Of a DNA stretch of 64,000 nucleotides, positions 1-10,583 are shown one piece after another (within the stretch, counting starts at the first letter, position 1; each line of letters starts with the position of its first letter). The notes beneath the pieces were generated by a model. It was not told the DNA's origin. It ran no database searches and was given only the letters and a program-made list of their open reading frames with translations. The stretch comes from Anadara kagoshimensis. Its lineage: Eukaryota; Mollusca; Bivalvia; Arcoida; Arcidae. The stretch is from contig CM037857.1 of the NCBI GenBank assembly GCA_021292105.1, forward strand, positions 29,498,371 to 29,562,370, given 5' to 3'. The translations under genes were made by a program, and so were the position numbers.

Positions 1-1582
1 AAATAAAACAAAACTCAAACACGAGACAAAATAAAACATCTTAAACAAAGCGAAAAAAAAACAAAATTCAAACAAGACGAGACAAAATAAACAAAACTCA
101 AACACGAGACAAATAAAACAAAACTCAAACAAGACGAGACAAAATAAAACACCTCAAACAAAGCGAAAAAAATAAACAAAACTAAAATAAAACGAGCCAA
201 AATAAAACAAGACGAGACAAAATAAAACAAAACTAAAACAAGACGAGCCAAAATAAAACAAAACTCAAACAAGACGAGACAAAATAAAACAAAACTAAAA
301 CAAGACGAGACAAAATAAAACAAAACTCAAACAAAGCGAAAAAAATAAACAAAACTCAAACAAGACGAGACAAAATAAAACAAAACTCAAACAAAGCGAA
401 AAAATAAACAAGACGAGACAAAATAAAACAAAACTCAAACAAAGCGAAAAAAATAAACAAAACTCAAACAAGACGAGACAAAATAAAACATCTCAAACAA
501 GACGAGACAAAAAAAACCAAGACTCAATCAAGACGAAAAAAATAAACAAAACTCAAACAAGACGAGGCAAAATAAACAAAACTCAAACAAGACGAGACAA
601 AATAAAACAAAACTAAAACAAGACGAGCCAAAATAAAACAAAACTCAAACAAGACGAGACAAAATAAAACAAAACTAAAACAAGACGAGCCAAAATAAAA
701 CAAAACTCAAACAAGACGAGACAAAAAAAACATCTCAAACAAAGCGAGAAAAAATAAAACAAAACTAAAACAAGACGAGCCAAAATAAAACAAAACTCAA
801 ACAAGACAGACAAAATAAACAAGACGAGACAAAATAAAACAAAACTCAAACAAAGCGAAAAAAATAAACAAAACTCAAACAAGACGAGACAAAATAAAAA
901 AGACGAGACAATATAAAACAAAACTCAAACAAAGCGAAAAAATAAACAAGACGAGACAAAATAAAACAAAACTCAAACAAAGCGAAAAAAATAAACAAAA
1001 CTCAAACAAGACGAGACAAAATAAAACATCTCAAACAAGACGAGACAAAAAAAACCAAGACTCAATCAAGACGAAAAAAATAAACAAAACTCAAACAAGA
1101 CGAGACAAAATAAAACAAAACTAAAACAAGACGAGCCAAAATAAAACAAAACTCAAACAAGACGAGACAAATAAAACAAAACTAAAACAAGACGAGCCAA
1201 AATAAAACAAAACTCAAACAAGACGAGACAAAAAAACATCTCAAACAAAGCGAGACAAAATAAAACAAGACGAGCCAAAATAAAACAAAACTCAAACAAG
1301 ACGAGACAAAAAAACATCTCAAACAAAGCGAGAAAAAATAAAACAAAACTAAAACAAGACGAGACAAAATAAAACAAAACTCAAACAAAGCGAAAAAATA
1401 AACAAGACGAGACAAAATAAAACAAAACTCAAACAAAGCTAAAAAAATAAACAAAACTCAAACAAGACGAGACAAAATAAAACATCTCAAACAAGACGAG
1501 ACAAAAAAAACCAAGACTCAATCAAGACGAAAAAAATAAACAAAACTCAAACAAGACGAGGCAAAATAAACAAAAATCAAAC
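1..1582. repeat. AT-rich minisatellite, ~31-bp unit, cut by the window edge
   Basis: Tandem, imperfect units built from AAACAAAACTCAAACAAG followed by ACGAGAC, with variants carrying AAAGCGAAAAA. A rarer variant (CCAAGACTCAATCAAGACG) recurs near 512, 1050 and 1506, so there is higher-order structure of roughly 0.45-0.54 kb. The array ends near 1582. The minus strand is open only because the units lack stop codons there; the F/L/V/C-rich frames are not genes. Confidence 0.9.
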
Positions 1583-2005
1583 ATGAGTAAGTTAAAGCAT
1601 TTTTTCCAGTGTTGTGACTATAGGTATTCGGGGATTCATAACCAAACAATGAAGACATTATAGACAAGCGTTGGTGACACCCAAATAAATAAATACATAA
1701 ATAATTAAATAATTAATATACCGTGGAAATAGGATTATCATTAAAAATTACCTTACCTCCAAAAAATCTTCTTTTGTCCCTCTGCTGTTTACCAAATAAA
1801 TAAAAAAAAATATGCAAAGGAAAAAATGATAATCATTAAAAATCTCCTTACCTTCAATAAATCTTTTTTTGTCTCTCTGTTGTTAACCAAATCACAATTT
1901 TACATCGTCAATTAGACGGCACTGACATTTATTTTCTCCGAGTGTTATCGTATACATGTAGATACTGATGCAAATGAAAGTCTCTCCAAAATCAAAATTG
2001 TATTG
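1583..2005. other. Intergenic; short tandem duplication
   Basis: No gene seen. A segment at about 1731-1800 (ATTATCATTAAAAATTACC ... CTCTGCTGTT) is repeated in altered form at about 1828-1892. Confidence 0.5.
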
Positions 2006-2229
2006 AACAGTACAGGCCAGTCGAAAGTTTAACACTGAGCTAAGGAAAAGAGAATTGAAGCAGTGGCCTAGAGATGGATAACTAGAGGCCGAAAACCTGC
2101 CGAGAGATATGCAGCAGTTGCCGAAATGATATTGAGATATATTATTAAGTAACAAAAGACCGAGATTAGCTGTCTTTTCGGCACTAATCCGTTAGTTAAG
2201 TGTTAAACTTTCGACAGGTCTGTACAGTA
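2006..2229. mobile_element. MITE family A, copy 1 (TA target, CAGTACAG ends)
   Basis: The left end reads CAGTACAGGCCAGTCG then AAAGTTTAACACT; the right end is its inverse (AGTGTTAAACTTTCGACAG then GTCTGTACTG type). Family A recurs at 22263, 33036 and 40441, as a split copy at 2308/4529, and as the right flank of the 36-bp satellite. TA dinucleotides border the best copies, so a Tc1/mariner-type mobiliser is likely. No coding capacity. Confidence 0.8.
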
Positions 2230-2307
2230 TAAAAGCACATGGTTTGTCAGCGGTTTAATGGAATATAACATTTATATCTGAAGCTGTTGAATCAGCACGA
2301 CCTAAAG

Positions 2308-2370
2308 TACAGCCCTGTCGAAAGTTTAACACTAAACTAACGAATTAGTGCCTAATCGGCACCTCATCTT
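2308..2370. mobile_element. MITE family A, left half of a split copy
   Basis: AGTACAGCCCTGTCGAAAG then TTTAACACTAAACTAACG aligns with the left end of other family A copies, then stops. The matching right half is at 4440-4529, so about 2.07 kb of later insertions separate the halves. Confidence 0.6.
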
Positions 2371-2393
2371 AATTGTTGTCAAATGTTGCTTAA

Positions 2394-3636
2394 GGTAGTT
2401 CCATACTTTACAAATCGCCTGAAAACATATATTGAAATTTTGATATGTTGTACATGGGCATAAACAATTCAACATGCCAAAATTTCAGGGCAGGTATTCG
2501 ACTTGTTTAAGAAGTTCTGAAGCGCCACCTGGTGGCCATTTTCACGACATAAATGATCAAAGTATAACTACTGTTATCAACAAATAAGCTTTAATAATTT
2601 TTTGTCATGCTTAGAAACCAAAAGTCTCTTGCATTTAAATTAACCATAATGTCATGGAGATTATTTGGACCAATGGAATTTTACTTCCGGTCACGTGGTA
2701 TTTCCTACAGCGCCACCTATAAAGAGAGGAGATTAAATTTCCGGAAAACTAAAAGAAACACCCTTTCGTTAATTTGTAGATTTTAAAAAAACTAAGTCGA
2801 ATACGACCCCTGTTTTCAGATATATTACACATGAATATATAAGTTTGATTTTCGGAAACAAAAAATAGGGGGTCGTCAAGCTACTTTTTTCATAAAATTG
2901 CATCAAAATCCTGAAACAAGAAAAAAAGCCTTATTCCTTACGTAAGAAGTTACCAATAATGTCTAGTATACTTTTATGAACTCAAAGTTTGGTATTAACA
3001 AATAAACAAAACACTGATTGTGAGCTATTTGGCTGTGCAAAAAAAACCAATTTGAATTTCATATGGTCTGTCACTCATAGAAACCCATAGCAACCGTTAC
3101 CCAACACAGATCAGTTAAAGTGGAAAGGGAATTCGTATACATTGACGAAGCGTTCTTGATTCTAGGCCGCTGAATGAAACGCAAATACAAGAGCATAGTA
3201 AATAAACTGCTATAATTTGACACCGAGAAAAATTATCATACAGTATGTTTATTGAAGAATCGTCAGTTTGTGTCCTACTATTTGTATATAAAATCACCGA
3301 AAAAACAAACATAAAGCGGCATTTAAAATACCGTCTTCAAAATTTAAACAATGCACTCAAATCTTTCAATTATTTAGGTTAGTACTCTCAACAGTGTAGA
3401 TCTACCTTATTTCCGTTATGTACAATATACGTTTTCTTTTTAAAAATAGAGCACAGAATTGATATTGTGAACTCTAATCTTTTGTGAATGCTGAATGATA
3501 GCATAACATCGTTCCCGCCATAATTCTGTAGGCGCCGAAGACCACACATTCGTGACGTCATAGATAAAAAAGACGTAAAATCTGACATTTCGACCGTACG
3601 CACAAAACGACGACGTCACCATGGTATGGAACTACC
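2394..3636. mobile_element. TTAA-flanked inverted-repeat element, 1.24 kb
   Basis: TTAA (2390-2393) then GGTAGTTCCATAC on the left; GTATGGAACTACC then TTAA (3637-3640) on the right. The 13-bp inverted ends and TTAA duplication suggest a piggyBac-type non-autonomous element, although the GG start is not the usual CCC. No transposase frame is visible inside. Confidence 0.6.
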
Positions 3637-3679
3637 TTAACGTCGCACCAGCAATTTTTTAGTTATTCGCGGCGAGAAC

Positions 3680-3975
3680 TACTTTATTAATCTCTATGAC
3701 TTAATCTGAAACATGTGAAGTGCGAATGTGTTTTATATTCTACCTTGTACCAGCTCACGCTCAGGACTATTTCACCGAATCAGTATGCCGCAGACAAGCG
3801 CACCACTCTCCCAGTCACATTATACTGACACCAGGTGAATCAGTAAAAGCCAACGGCAAAGGAAAATTAACTTTCCCACATGTGGTCTGAGCACGACTCG
3901 AACTCACAACGGCGAGAAACCCTGGATCTGTAGACTGACGTCTTATCCATTAGACCATCGTGGCCTCTGGCAGCT
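3680..3975 (-). mobile_element. tRNA-derived SINE copy
   Basis: On the minus strand the 5' end has a box A-like TGGTCTAATGG and a box B-like GAGTTCGAGTC with tRNA-like spacing, followed by a body ending near 3690. The body without the tRNA head recurs at 10025-10212. The long trailing body and dispersed homologues argue for a SINE rather than a tRNA gene. Confidence 0.6.
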
Positions 3976-4439
3976 CATCTCAGCCCCTCGTCAGTTATAA
4001 ATCTAGGAACCTGCTATCTATCTCTGGGGCAGCATTTTTTCGACCACTTGCTATCCATATCTCGACTAGTTCAGGGATTTTTCTGGGTATCCACAGGGTC
4101 CGGTAAAGGGACCCATCCCCAATGCAAAAAACATACATTTTTCCCAATTTTGTAGTAAAAAATTCCCAATTAGCTACGTTTATCAATTTTTTGAAAAAAT
4201 AAAAATCACAAGATCATCAAAATCATATTCGGTGGATATCTCTCTCTGATAACGATTTCGCTCTATATTAACCCACATTTTGCCAGATGATTTATATAGA
4301 GACAAAAGAGACAAAACCGATATAATTTGTTCAATTACCAGTATTCTAGTGGTCTAGAATTTCTAATATGTTGTGATTTTTCCCAAAATTACATTTTTGT
4401 TGAGCATTTTCCCAATTTCATCCCAAGGTCTTTTTCCCA
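3976..4439. other. Intergenic, no gene recognised
   Basis: AT-rich, with scattered TTTTTCCCAA words on both strands that may be remains of an old repeat. Nothing coding is supported. Confidence 0.4.
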
Positions 4440-4529
4440 AAAAGTTCAGAAAAATTACAGCAGTCGACTGCCGAGTTTCGACCCCTGTTCGTAATCTCAG
4501 TGTTAAACTTTTGACAGGTCTGTACTGTA
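4440..4529. mobile_element. MITE family A, right half of the split copy
   Basis: Ends with CAGTGTTAAACTTTTGACAG then GTCTGTACTGTA, the family A right terminus, and pairs with the left half at 2308-2370. Confidence 0.6.
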
Positions 4530-4649
4530 TTTTTTCGATTTTTTGTTACTTCATACGTTCAAAGGTCTAACCAACCCAATTGAACAAAATATATGTGAAA
4601 TTGAAAACAATCAAATCTGATAAAATTCAAACATGGATCAGTATGAAGT

Positions 4650-5430
4650 AAAGCCGAGTTAAATTCTTTATAATCACGACTGCAATTTATATCTCGGTAG
4701 GGATTATCACACAACAAAGTGATTCTCACACTGAAATAATTTTATAATGGATGAAATTTAGAAATCTGACTCTAACAAAATCGTTTTAGACTGAATTATA
4801 ACATGATTTTATGTCCATATTTAGCTTTAAAGTTTCCAGTTGCGGTATCCAGTGTATGGGTTAATAAGCTATGTCCATTACAAAATCGTTCGATTGATTT
4901 AGAATTACATTTAGAGATTTCAACGTGAACTTCTTGATATTAAAATGGGGTTTGCCAGAATAGGTATCACGAACGTCTACCTTCTAGTTCCATATGTCAT
5001 AAAAGAGGGATGAACGTTGGTCGCATTTCAGAGCTTTTGTATCATGTGATACCCCTAACGTTTATTTTATCATATATAGAATCAAATCGGTTGACGTTTT
5101 CCCGTAAAACGACACAAGTGCATTTCTAATTTTCTCCGCAAACATTAAGGGTTATTGATCATGTGGTATATTGTTGACTAAAAAGTTGTAACAAGAACAC
5201 ACAAATTCAAAACAAACATACTAATCCATGTCCGAATCACAATCCAGAAGCAAAGTAAAAACTTTGGAACTGACAAGTTAGGTTAGACACGTGAACTTCC
5301 ACCAGGGAAGTGAGGCCGGGTGCTCTTATTATAATAGGAATAGAAGTTCCAACAAGGAATAACGGTGGTGTATTTGTTTCACAGTTAATGCGCTTAGAAA
5401 GAGTTTGGACATGAATAAGTAGATTTGTTT
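4650..5430 (+). repeat. Dispersed repeat D, copy 1
   Basis: Contains CAAAGTAAAAACTTTGGAAC, then ACACGTGAACTTCCACC and GAAGTGAGGCCGGGTGCTC. Related stretches occur at 6610-6870, 8170-9430 (interrupted) and, inverted, at 19955-20065. The GGGTTATTGATCATGTGGTA portion also has distant relatives at 42475-42670 and 53765-53960. Confidence 0.6.
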
Positions 5431-6149
5431 TTGATTTCCACTACAGGGACTTTATAAAACTATTTACAAATAAATCATTAACGAATCAGGGATATTGAAA
5501 ACCTATAAGCTTATCAAGGCCCTCAAAATGTTTCATGGCGGTCATTACAATATTGTGAGAACACGCTACAAAAATTAAAATGAAATGGAATATAACAAAA
5601 AAGCAACAACAATAAACACAGATTGAACATTTTTCCATAAAATTATGAAAATAGCAAAATATTCATTTCTAGTTATAATAACTTTTCGAAGATTTAAAAT
5701 AAAATCTTCGAGGTGCCAATAAACATGATAAAAGTTTTGCAATGCCAATTCCAATGAGAGATTGAGTTGTAAAGATCCGAATCTTGATTGGATCATGTTT
5801 TATATATCCATGGACCGCGGAGGCTGGGAGGTTTATGCATTAGCCTCAAACTCAAGGCGTCCCGTCCCATCACTGGTTGCCTCGGTATCAATATAATAGA
5901 CTAAGTGGCCTGCAAAATTGTGGGTATGTGTTAAGTGCACTAGCACTATAAACTATAATGATGGTCTTAGTACAAAGCATATCAGAAATATTTGCAACAA
6001 CCCATGCACCAAATAAACCTGTGTTTAGATTTATTTTTGAGATATATGAAATTTTTTTTGTCTTGAATAACGATATATTGCTGAAATGACGTAAGACAAC
6101 ATTCACAGAACCCACCAATATATCGTCATTTGTATATTTTACATCTCTT
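5431..6149. other. Intergenic, no gene recognised
   Basis: AT-rich sequence. Short frames on the minus strand show no domain or codon pattern that would support a gene. Confidence 0.4.
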
Positions 6150-6480
6150 GCCCAAGTAGTAGCACCACTTCGGGAGCTAAATCGTATGTGGAAGGTCGTT
6201 GACTGGGGTTTGGCCGAGACTTGAAAAGGTAGTGACTATTCTTTTGTAAAGCACTCGGCAACTAAAACGGGAGTCAAGGGGTATGCATGAAGATACCATA
6301 AAACCGATGTCCTGTGTCACGACAGGCGTGGCACTTTAGAGGATTATCCCTGCACATTGTCCTGAGCGCATTGCAAAGGTCAATATCTCTGTCATTTCAT
6401 CTATAGCTGATGACATCTCGATATAAGTGATTTTTGACTGGGACATTAAACCCTTTCAATCAATCAATAAACTGCCCAAG
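6150..6480 (+). mobile_element. SINE copy with molluscan-type 3' end
   Basis: The body contains GTGTCACGACAGGCGTGGCAC and CACATTGTCCTGAGCGCATT. The 3' end reads ATAGCTGATGACATCTCG, ATATAAGTGA, GACTGGGACATTAAAC, then CAATCAATC repeats. A close relative lies at 58975-59325. Confidence 0.7.
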
Positions 6481-6609
6481 TAGTTGTAGAACCAAAATGA
6501 TTGACTTCAGTTTTAGCAGTATAATTGTGAACAGTATTGTGAAACTGATACTAATCATTTTTGGTTTTGTTGGAATCTTGTATCAGCGGGAAGTAGATTT
6601 GTCAAGTTT

Positions 6610-6870
6610 TTTATAATCACGTTTATAATTATTTCTCTGTGGGTATAACTGTATAACAAAGCAATTTCATACTGATGTAATTTTACAATAATTATTACTC
6701 AGATATCAAATTCTAACAAAGCCATTTTTTACTGCATTAAAACATGATTTGACGCCAAGGCTTTAATATCAAACGTCTGGATTAATCAGCCGTGTCCATG
6801 TCCATTTGAAATCAATCGATAGCTTTCATTCGAGTCAAGATTATTACACTTATATTGGGACGGTGAATTG
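6610..6870 (+). repeat. Dispersed repeat D, copy 2 (partial)
   Basis: Aligns loosely with 4670-4960: shared words include AAATTCTAACAAAGCCATTT and AACATGATTT, with the same order of blocks. Confidence 0.45.
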
Positions 6871-7342
6871 GCAAAAAATTACCTATACATTGCATATGGA
6901 GGGGTCTTTAATGTTAGCGTTTCTGCTAACTTACTGTTTCGAAAGACTCCGAGTTCTCTAAATGTTGCGTTCTTGACGATAGAACAACCAATACCTTTTT
7001 TCGTCTTGTTTGTTACTGTTTTATAGACTTGGTTGCCTATGATACATATTTTTCTTGCTTTATTTATATGTTAACGACATCAAGTTCGTCCGATATAATT
7101 TAGTTAGTACCATAATCAAGACAGTCGAGAGCATAGTGTTAAAATTTGAAATGGGACGAAATGGCATGTTGTGGCGATTTTTTTTTTATTTAAAAGGTTT
7201 TGCATGGGACGTTTGCGAGATTTTGTTACTATTATATTCCCGGAATCGTCATTGTATATCACTGTTTAACGTCGTGAATTTGACAAATCATTTCTTTTAC
7301 ATAATATTGTATGGTATGAAGTATCAGAAAACAGTTCCTGGT
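6871..7342. other. Intergenic, no gene recognised
   Basis: A 122-residue frame runs from 7055 into the GT repeat, but has no recognisable domain and ends in poly-(CV) encoded by the microsatellite. Confidence 0.4.
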
Positions 7343-7345
7343 TTT

Positions 7346-7391
<46 letters not shown>

Positions 7392-7428
7392 TCGGTTTTT
7401 CTGTTGTTTTGCTTCGGCATTAGTATTT

Positions 7429-7482
<54 letters not shown>

Positions 7483-7520
7483 TCGGTTTTTCTGTTGTTT
7501 TGCTTCGGCATTAGTATTTT
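7343..7520 (+). repeat. Duplicated (GT)n microsatellite plus flank
   Basis: Two long GT runs (about 7348-7386 and 7432-7477) are each followed by the same ~45-bp flank starting TAAAATTCGGTTTTTCTG. A GT run plus its flank was tandemly duplicated as a unit. Confidence 0.9.
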
Positions 7521-8028
7521 GGCTAATGAGAATAAAACGGAGTTTAATTTTTTCATTCCTACATCCTTATTTACGGACTCTAGAGTCCTAAAAACCCTTT
7601 TTTTGGTGGTGACGTGTCGGTCTCCATTTTATTTTCTAAAATTCTATTTTGGATTTTTTCTGATAAATAGAACTAAACTCAGTTATACAAAATAAAAAAC
7701 TTAACAAAAAAGTCCTTTGCAATTAAAAAAACTTAACAAAAAAGTCCTTTGCAATAAATCATTATCTCGCATTAATATTACGTGTACATTGCTAGGTTCT
7801 GCTGAACGACGGTGTTAATGGATAGGGTTTTCATCAAAAGTTATCAAAAATGCATAAGCAGGCTTTATGTTAAATCCTCAAAAATCTACACAAAATAACC
7901 ATATATCTGTAATATAATCCGGGAAATTTGAGAATACCAAAATTATTACCGCTTATGTTGTAAATAATTTACAGAGCCAATCCCATCATAAATAGATAAG
8001 ATCATTTTTATGAAATATTGATTTTTTT

Positions 8029-8086
8029 AATTTAATCATAAAATACATCCAAAAATGGTATATTGAATGTATTTTATGATTAAATT
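8029..8086. repeat. Perfect 20-bp-arm hairpin
   Basis: Arms 8029-8048 and 8067-8086 are exact inverses (AATTTAATCATAAAATACAT), with an 18-bp loop. Possibly the stub of a small foldback element. Confidence 0.8.
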
Positions 8087-8169
8087 TTAAAAAATGGTAT
8101 ATGACAGAAATATCTTCATTGGCTTAAAATGCGTATCATGGTTTATGATAAATATCATAATTTATTGAA

Positions 8170-8388
8170 GCCCGTGCAAAATGACCATATTTGGCTTTGA
8201 GCACGTGGCCAGTTTCTTCCGGAACAATTTCTACTGCGTGTTGTTATAATTTCTTTTACAATCGACGTCAACAGGCTGTTTGTCGTGTAAAACTTGCTTT
8301 CAATCATAAACAAATATACCAATGCATGTCCAAAACAAATTTCTTAAGCAAAGTAAAAAAAAAACAACTTTGAAACTTGCAAATTATG
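8170..8388 (+). repeat. Dispersed repeat D, copy 3, left part
   Basis: CAATGCATGTCC, AAGCAAAGTAAAAAA and AACTTGCAAATTATGTTAA match copy 1 at 5225-5285. The copy resumes at 9389 (ACACGTGAACTTCACCTGG), so the palindromic element between is an insertion. Confidence 0.6.
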
Positions 8389-9388
8389 TTAAGGGTAATA
8401 TAAGTAGGAAAATGCAAGTGAAAAGCATTTGGTTGAAAAGCATAAAAGAGAGGTATAATTATGAAATTACCTACACAAGTGTGAAGATTTATAAATAAAA
8501 ATAAGATAGGAATTGATAATTTAAGAGTTTATAAAATATTTGTTGCATTTTTTAAAGAAAATTGTGCAAAAATACACGTGTTGGGGAAAAAAGCTTACAC
8601 CTTGTATAACGAATTAATTTTAAAAAATGAAAAGATATTAAGATAGTCAACGTTATAGAGCAGTGCAAAGGGGCCAGAGTTTGTTAAAGAAATACAAGGT
8701 TTTTTGAAAATTCGACAATTTACGGTTGAGGTTATCTACGATTTATTTTCCTTTTAAAAATGCGTGTACCAGGCGTGATATTTATATTCTAAGGCCACTT
8801 ATAATCCAAAATACAACAGGTCACTAAAAGTGCACGGACACACAATACTGTTCTGTTTGAATTGAGGTGAATATTGTTTGGTTTGAACAATGCTGAACTT
8901 TATAAAGCCGAATATGCATCAACAATAATCAAGTAATATATAAACTTAGCTTTTATAATCCTTCCTTGGATCGTTGGTAGCCTTAGAATATGAACTATCA
9001 CGCCTGGTACACGCATTTTTAAAAGGAAAACAAATCATAGAAAACCTCCACCGTAAATTGTCGAGTTTTCAAAAACCTCGTATTTCTTTAACAAACTCTG
9101 TCCTCTTTGCACTGCTCTATGATGTTGACTATCTTAATATTTTTTCATTTTTTAAAATTAATTCGTTATACAAGATGTAAGCTTTTTTCCCCCCAACACG
9201 TGTATTTTTGCACAATTTTCTTTAAAAAATGCAACAAATATTTTATAAACTCTTAAATTATCAATTCCTACTTTATTTTTATTTATAAATCTTCACACTT
9301 GTGTAGGTAGTTGCTTAATTATATCCCTCTTTCATGCATTTTAACCAAATGGTTTTCACTTGAATTTTCCTACTTACATTACCCTTAA
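8389..9388. mobile_element. 1-kb palindromic TTAA-flanked element
   Basis: Left TTAAGGGTAATATAAGTAGG is mirrored at the right end (CCTACTTACATTACCCTTAA). The two ~370-400-bp arms are near inverses throughout. The centre (8756-9020) is a family C MITE with ends AAAATGCGTGTACCAGGCG. Repeat D resumes exactly on either side, so TTAA is the target duplication. Three 60-70-residue frames inside are not genes. Confidence 0.75.
8756..9020. mobile_element. MITE family C core, copy 1
   Basis: Inverted ends AATGCGTGTACCAGGCGTGA / TCACGCCTGGTACACGCATT and the inner word AATATTGTTTG match copy 2 at 28818-29053. Confidence 0.7.
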
Positions 9389-10024
9389 ACACGTGAACTT
9401 CACCTGGAAAGTGAGGTCTGGTCCTCCTGCAAGGTATAGCAACATCTCTTGTAAGTGCACGTAAAGCAGAACCGTTTTAGGAGAAGTGATTAACAAATAA
9501 TAATAATAATAATAATAATAATTAATTTTTTTTTTTTTTTAAAAACCCATGTTTTTTAAATTTAATGCAATTACATATGTTACCTAATGATAGATAAATG
9601 ATGTTATTATGATTTTTGCCGACCATTGATCGGTAATTTTTTTATTTTTACTTATTTATTTATCTATTTGCTTTTTTTGTATAATCTTCAACACATGTTT
9701 TGTTTTTATTCATTGGACGCTACACATTTTTGGGCGTCGTATATAGCAAAATCCATCTTGCCACAGATGACCAAAATGTCGTATAACATTCATCATTTTA
9801 AAGATTGTTTTTTTTTTAAAAATGGTTACAGAGTAATATTAGGTAACATATCTAGTAACATCTAATTCAAAGCCGGTTTATATATGAAAGTAGCACGGAA
9901 TTTCTCCTCCTGAGAACTGCTGCTTTACCCCCCCCCCCCCCCCTCCCCCTCCGATTTAGATGTAAGCAAATGTTGTTGTAATGTTGTTTCAAGCAGCATC
10001 ACTATTTTTTCAGCTTATCACAAT
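9389..10024. other. Repeat D tail, then low-complexity sequence
   Basis: 9389-9430 is the right part of repeat D copy 3. Then a (TAA)n tract and poly-T near 9501-9540, and a poly-C run at about 9929-9943. A short inverted pair around ATATGTTACCTAAT (9575) and ATTAGGTAACATAT (9838) hints at a small MITE. No gene. Confidence 0.5.
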
Positions 10025-10212
10025 AAGAGCCAGTTTATTAATCTCTAAGAACACGTTTATTTATCCGCGAGGTGTGCGAGTGTTTTATGGTTTGTCTTGT
10101 ACCAGAGCACACTCATGGCAACTTTAAGGTGCTTAATAAAAAATCAGTACACCGCAGACAAGCATTCCACTCACCCGGTCCGTTTATTCTGACATCAGGA
10201 GAACCAGTCGAT
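10025..10212 (-). mobile_element. SINE body fragment
   Basis: Shares TTGTACCAG, CACACTCATGG, CGCAGACAAGC and TCTGACATCAGG with the SINE body at 3685-3850, but lacks the tRNA-like head. Confidence 0.5.
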
Positions 10213-10583
10213 ACTCTGTCCTCGTGTAAGCAAATGAAAACAAAACTATATTTCCTATAGAAGTTGTATTGACTATTTCTGAACTTTTGACTTATCTGAG
10301 TAAATATGTAAATATTAAAAACCTATATCAATCAGTACTGGTGCATTAAATGACAATTGTTGCCACATTTAAACGGTCATCATTATCATCCGTAAACAAG
10401 CTTATTTACGAGTAAAAATGGTAAAAATTGATAAATACACTTGGGTCTTGTTTTCACAAAATCATGTGAGTAGCATTTATAAGTGGACCTTTTCACCCGA
10501 ATATTGACATACGGTATAGACACTCAGTTTATCATTGCACTCACTGCCACGATATACACAAGGACACATAGTGACTAAAAAAC
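10213..10583. other. Unique-looking left flank of the satellite
   Basis: AT-rich, no gene seen. No family A left terminus is found next to the array, unlike the right side. Confidence 0.5.

Noticed and set aside
15-1454. Several minus-strand frames rich in Phe, Leu, Val and Cys
   Set aside because: Translation of an A-rich minisatellite; several overlapping frames look alike.
3893-3975. A tRNA gene on the minus strand
   Set aside because: Box A and B are present, but the body continues into a dispersed repeat shared with 10 kb and the acceptor stem does not close convincingly.
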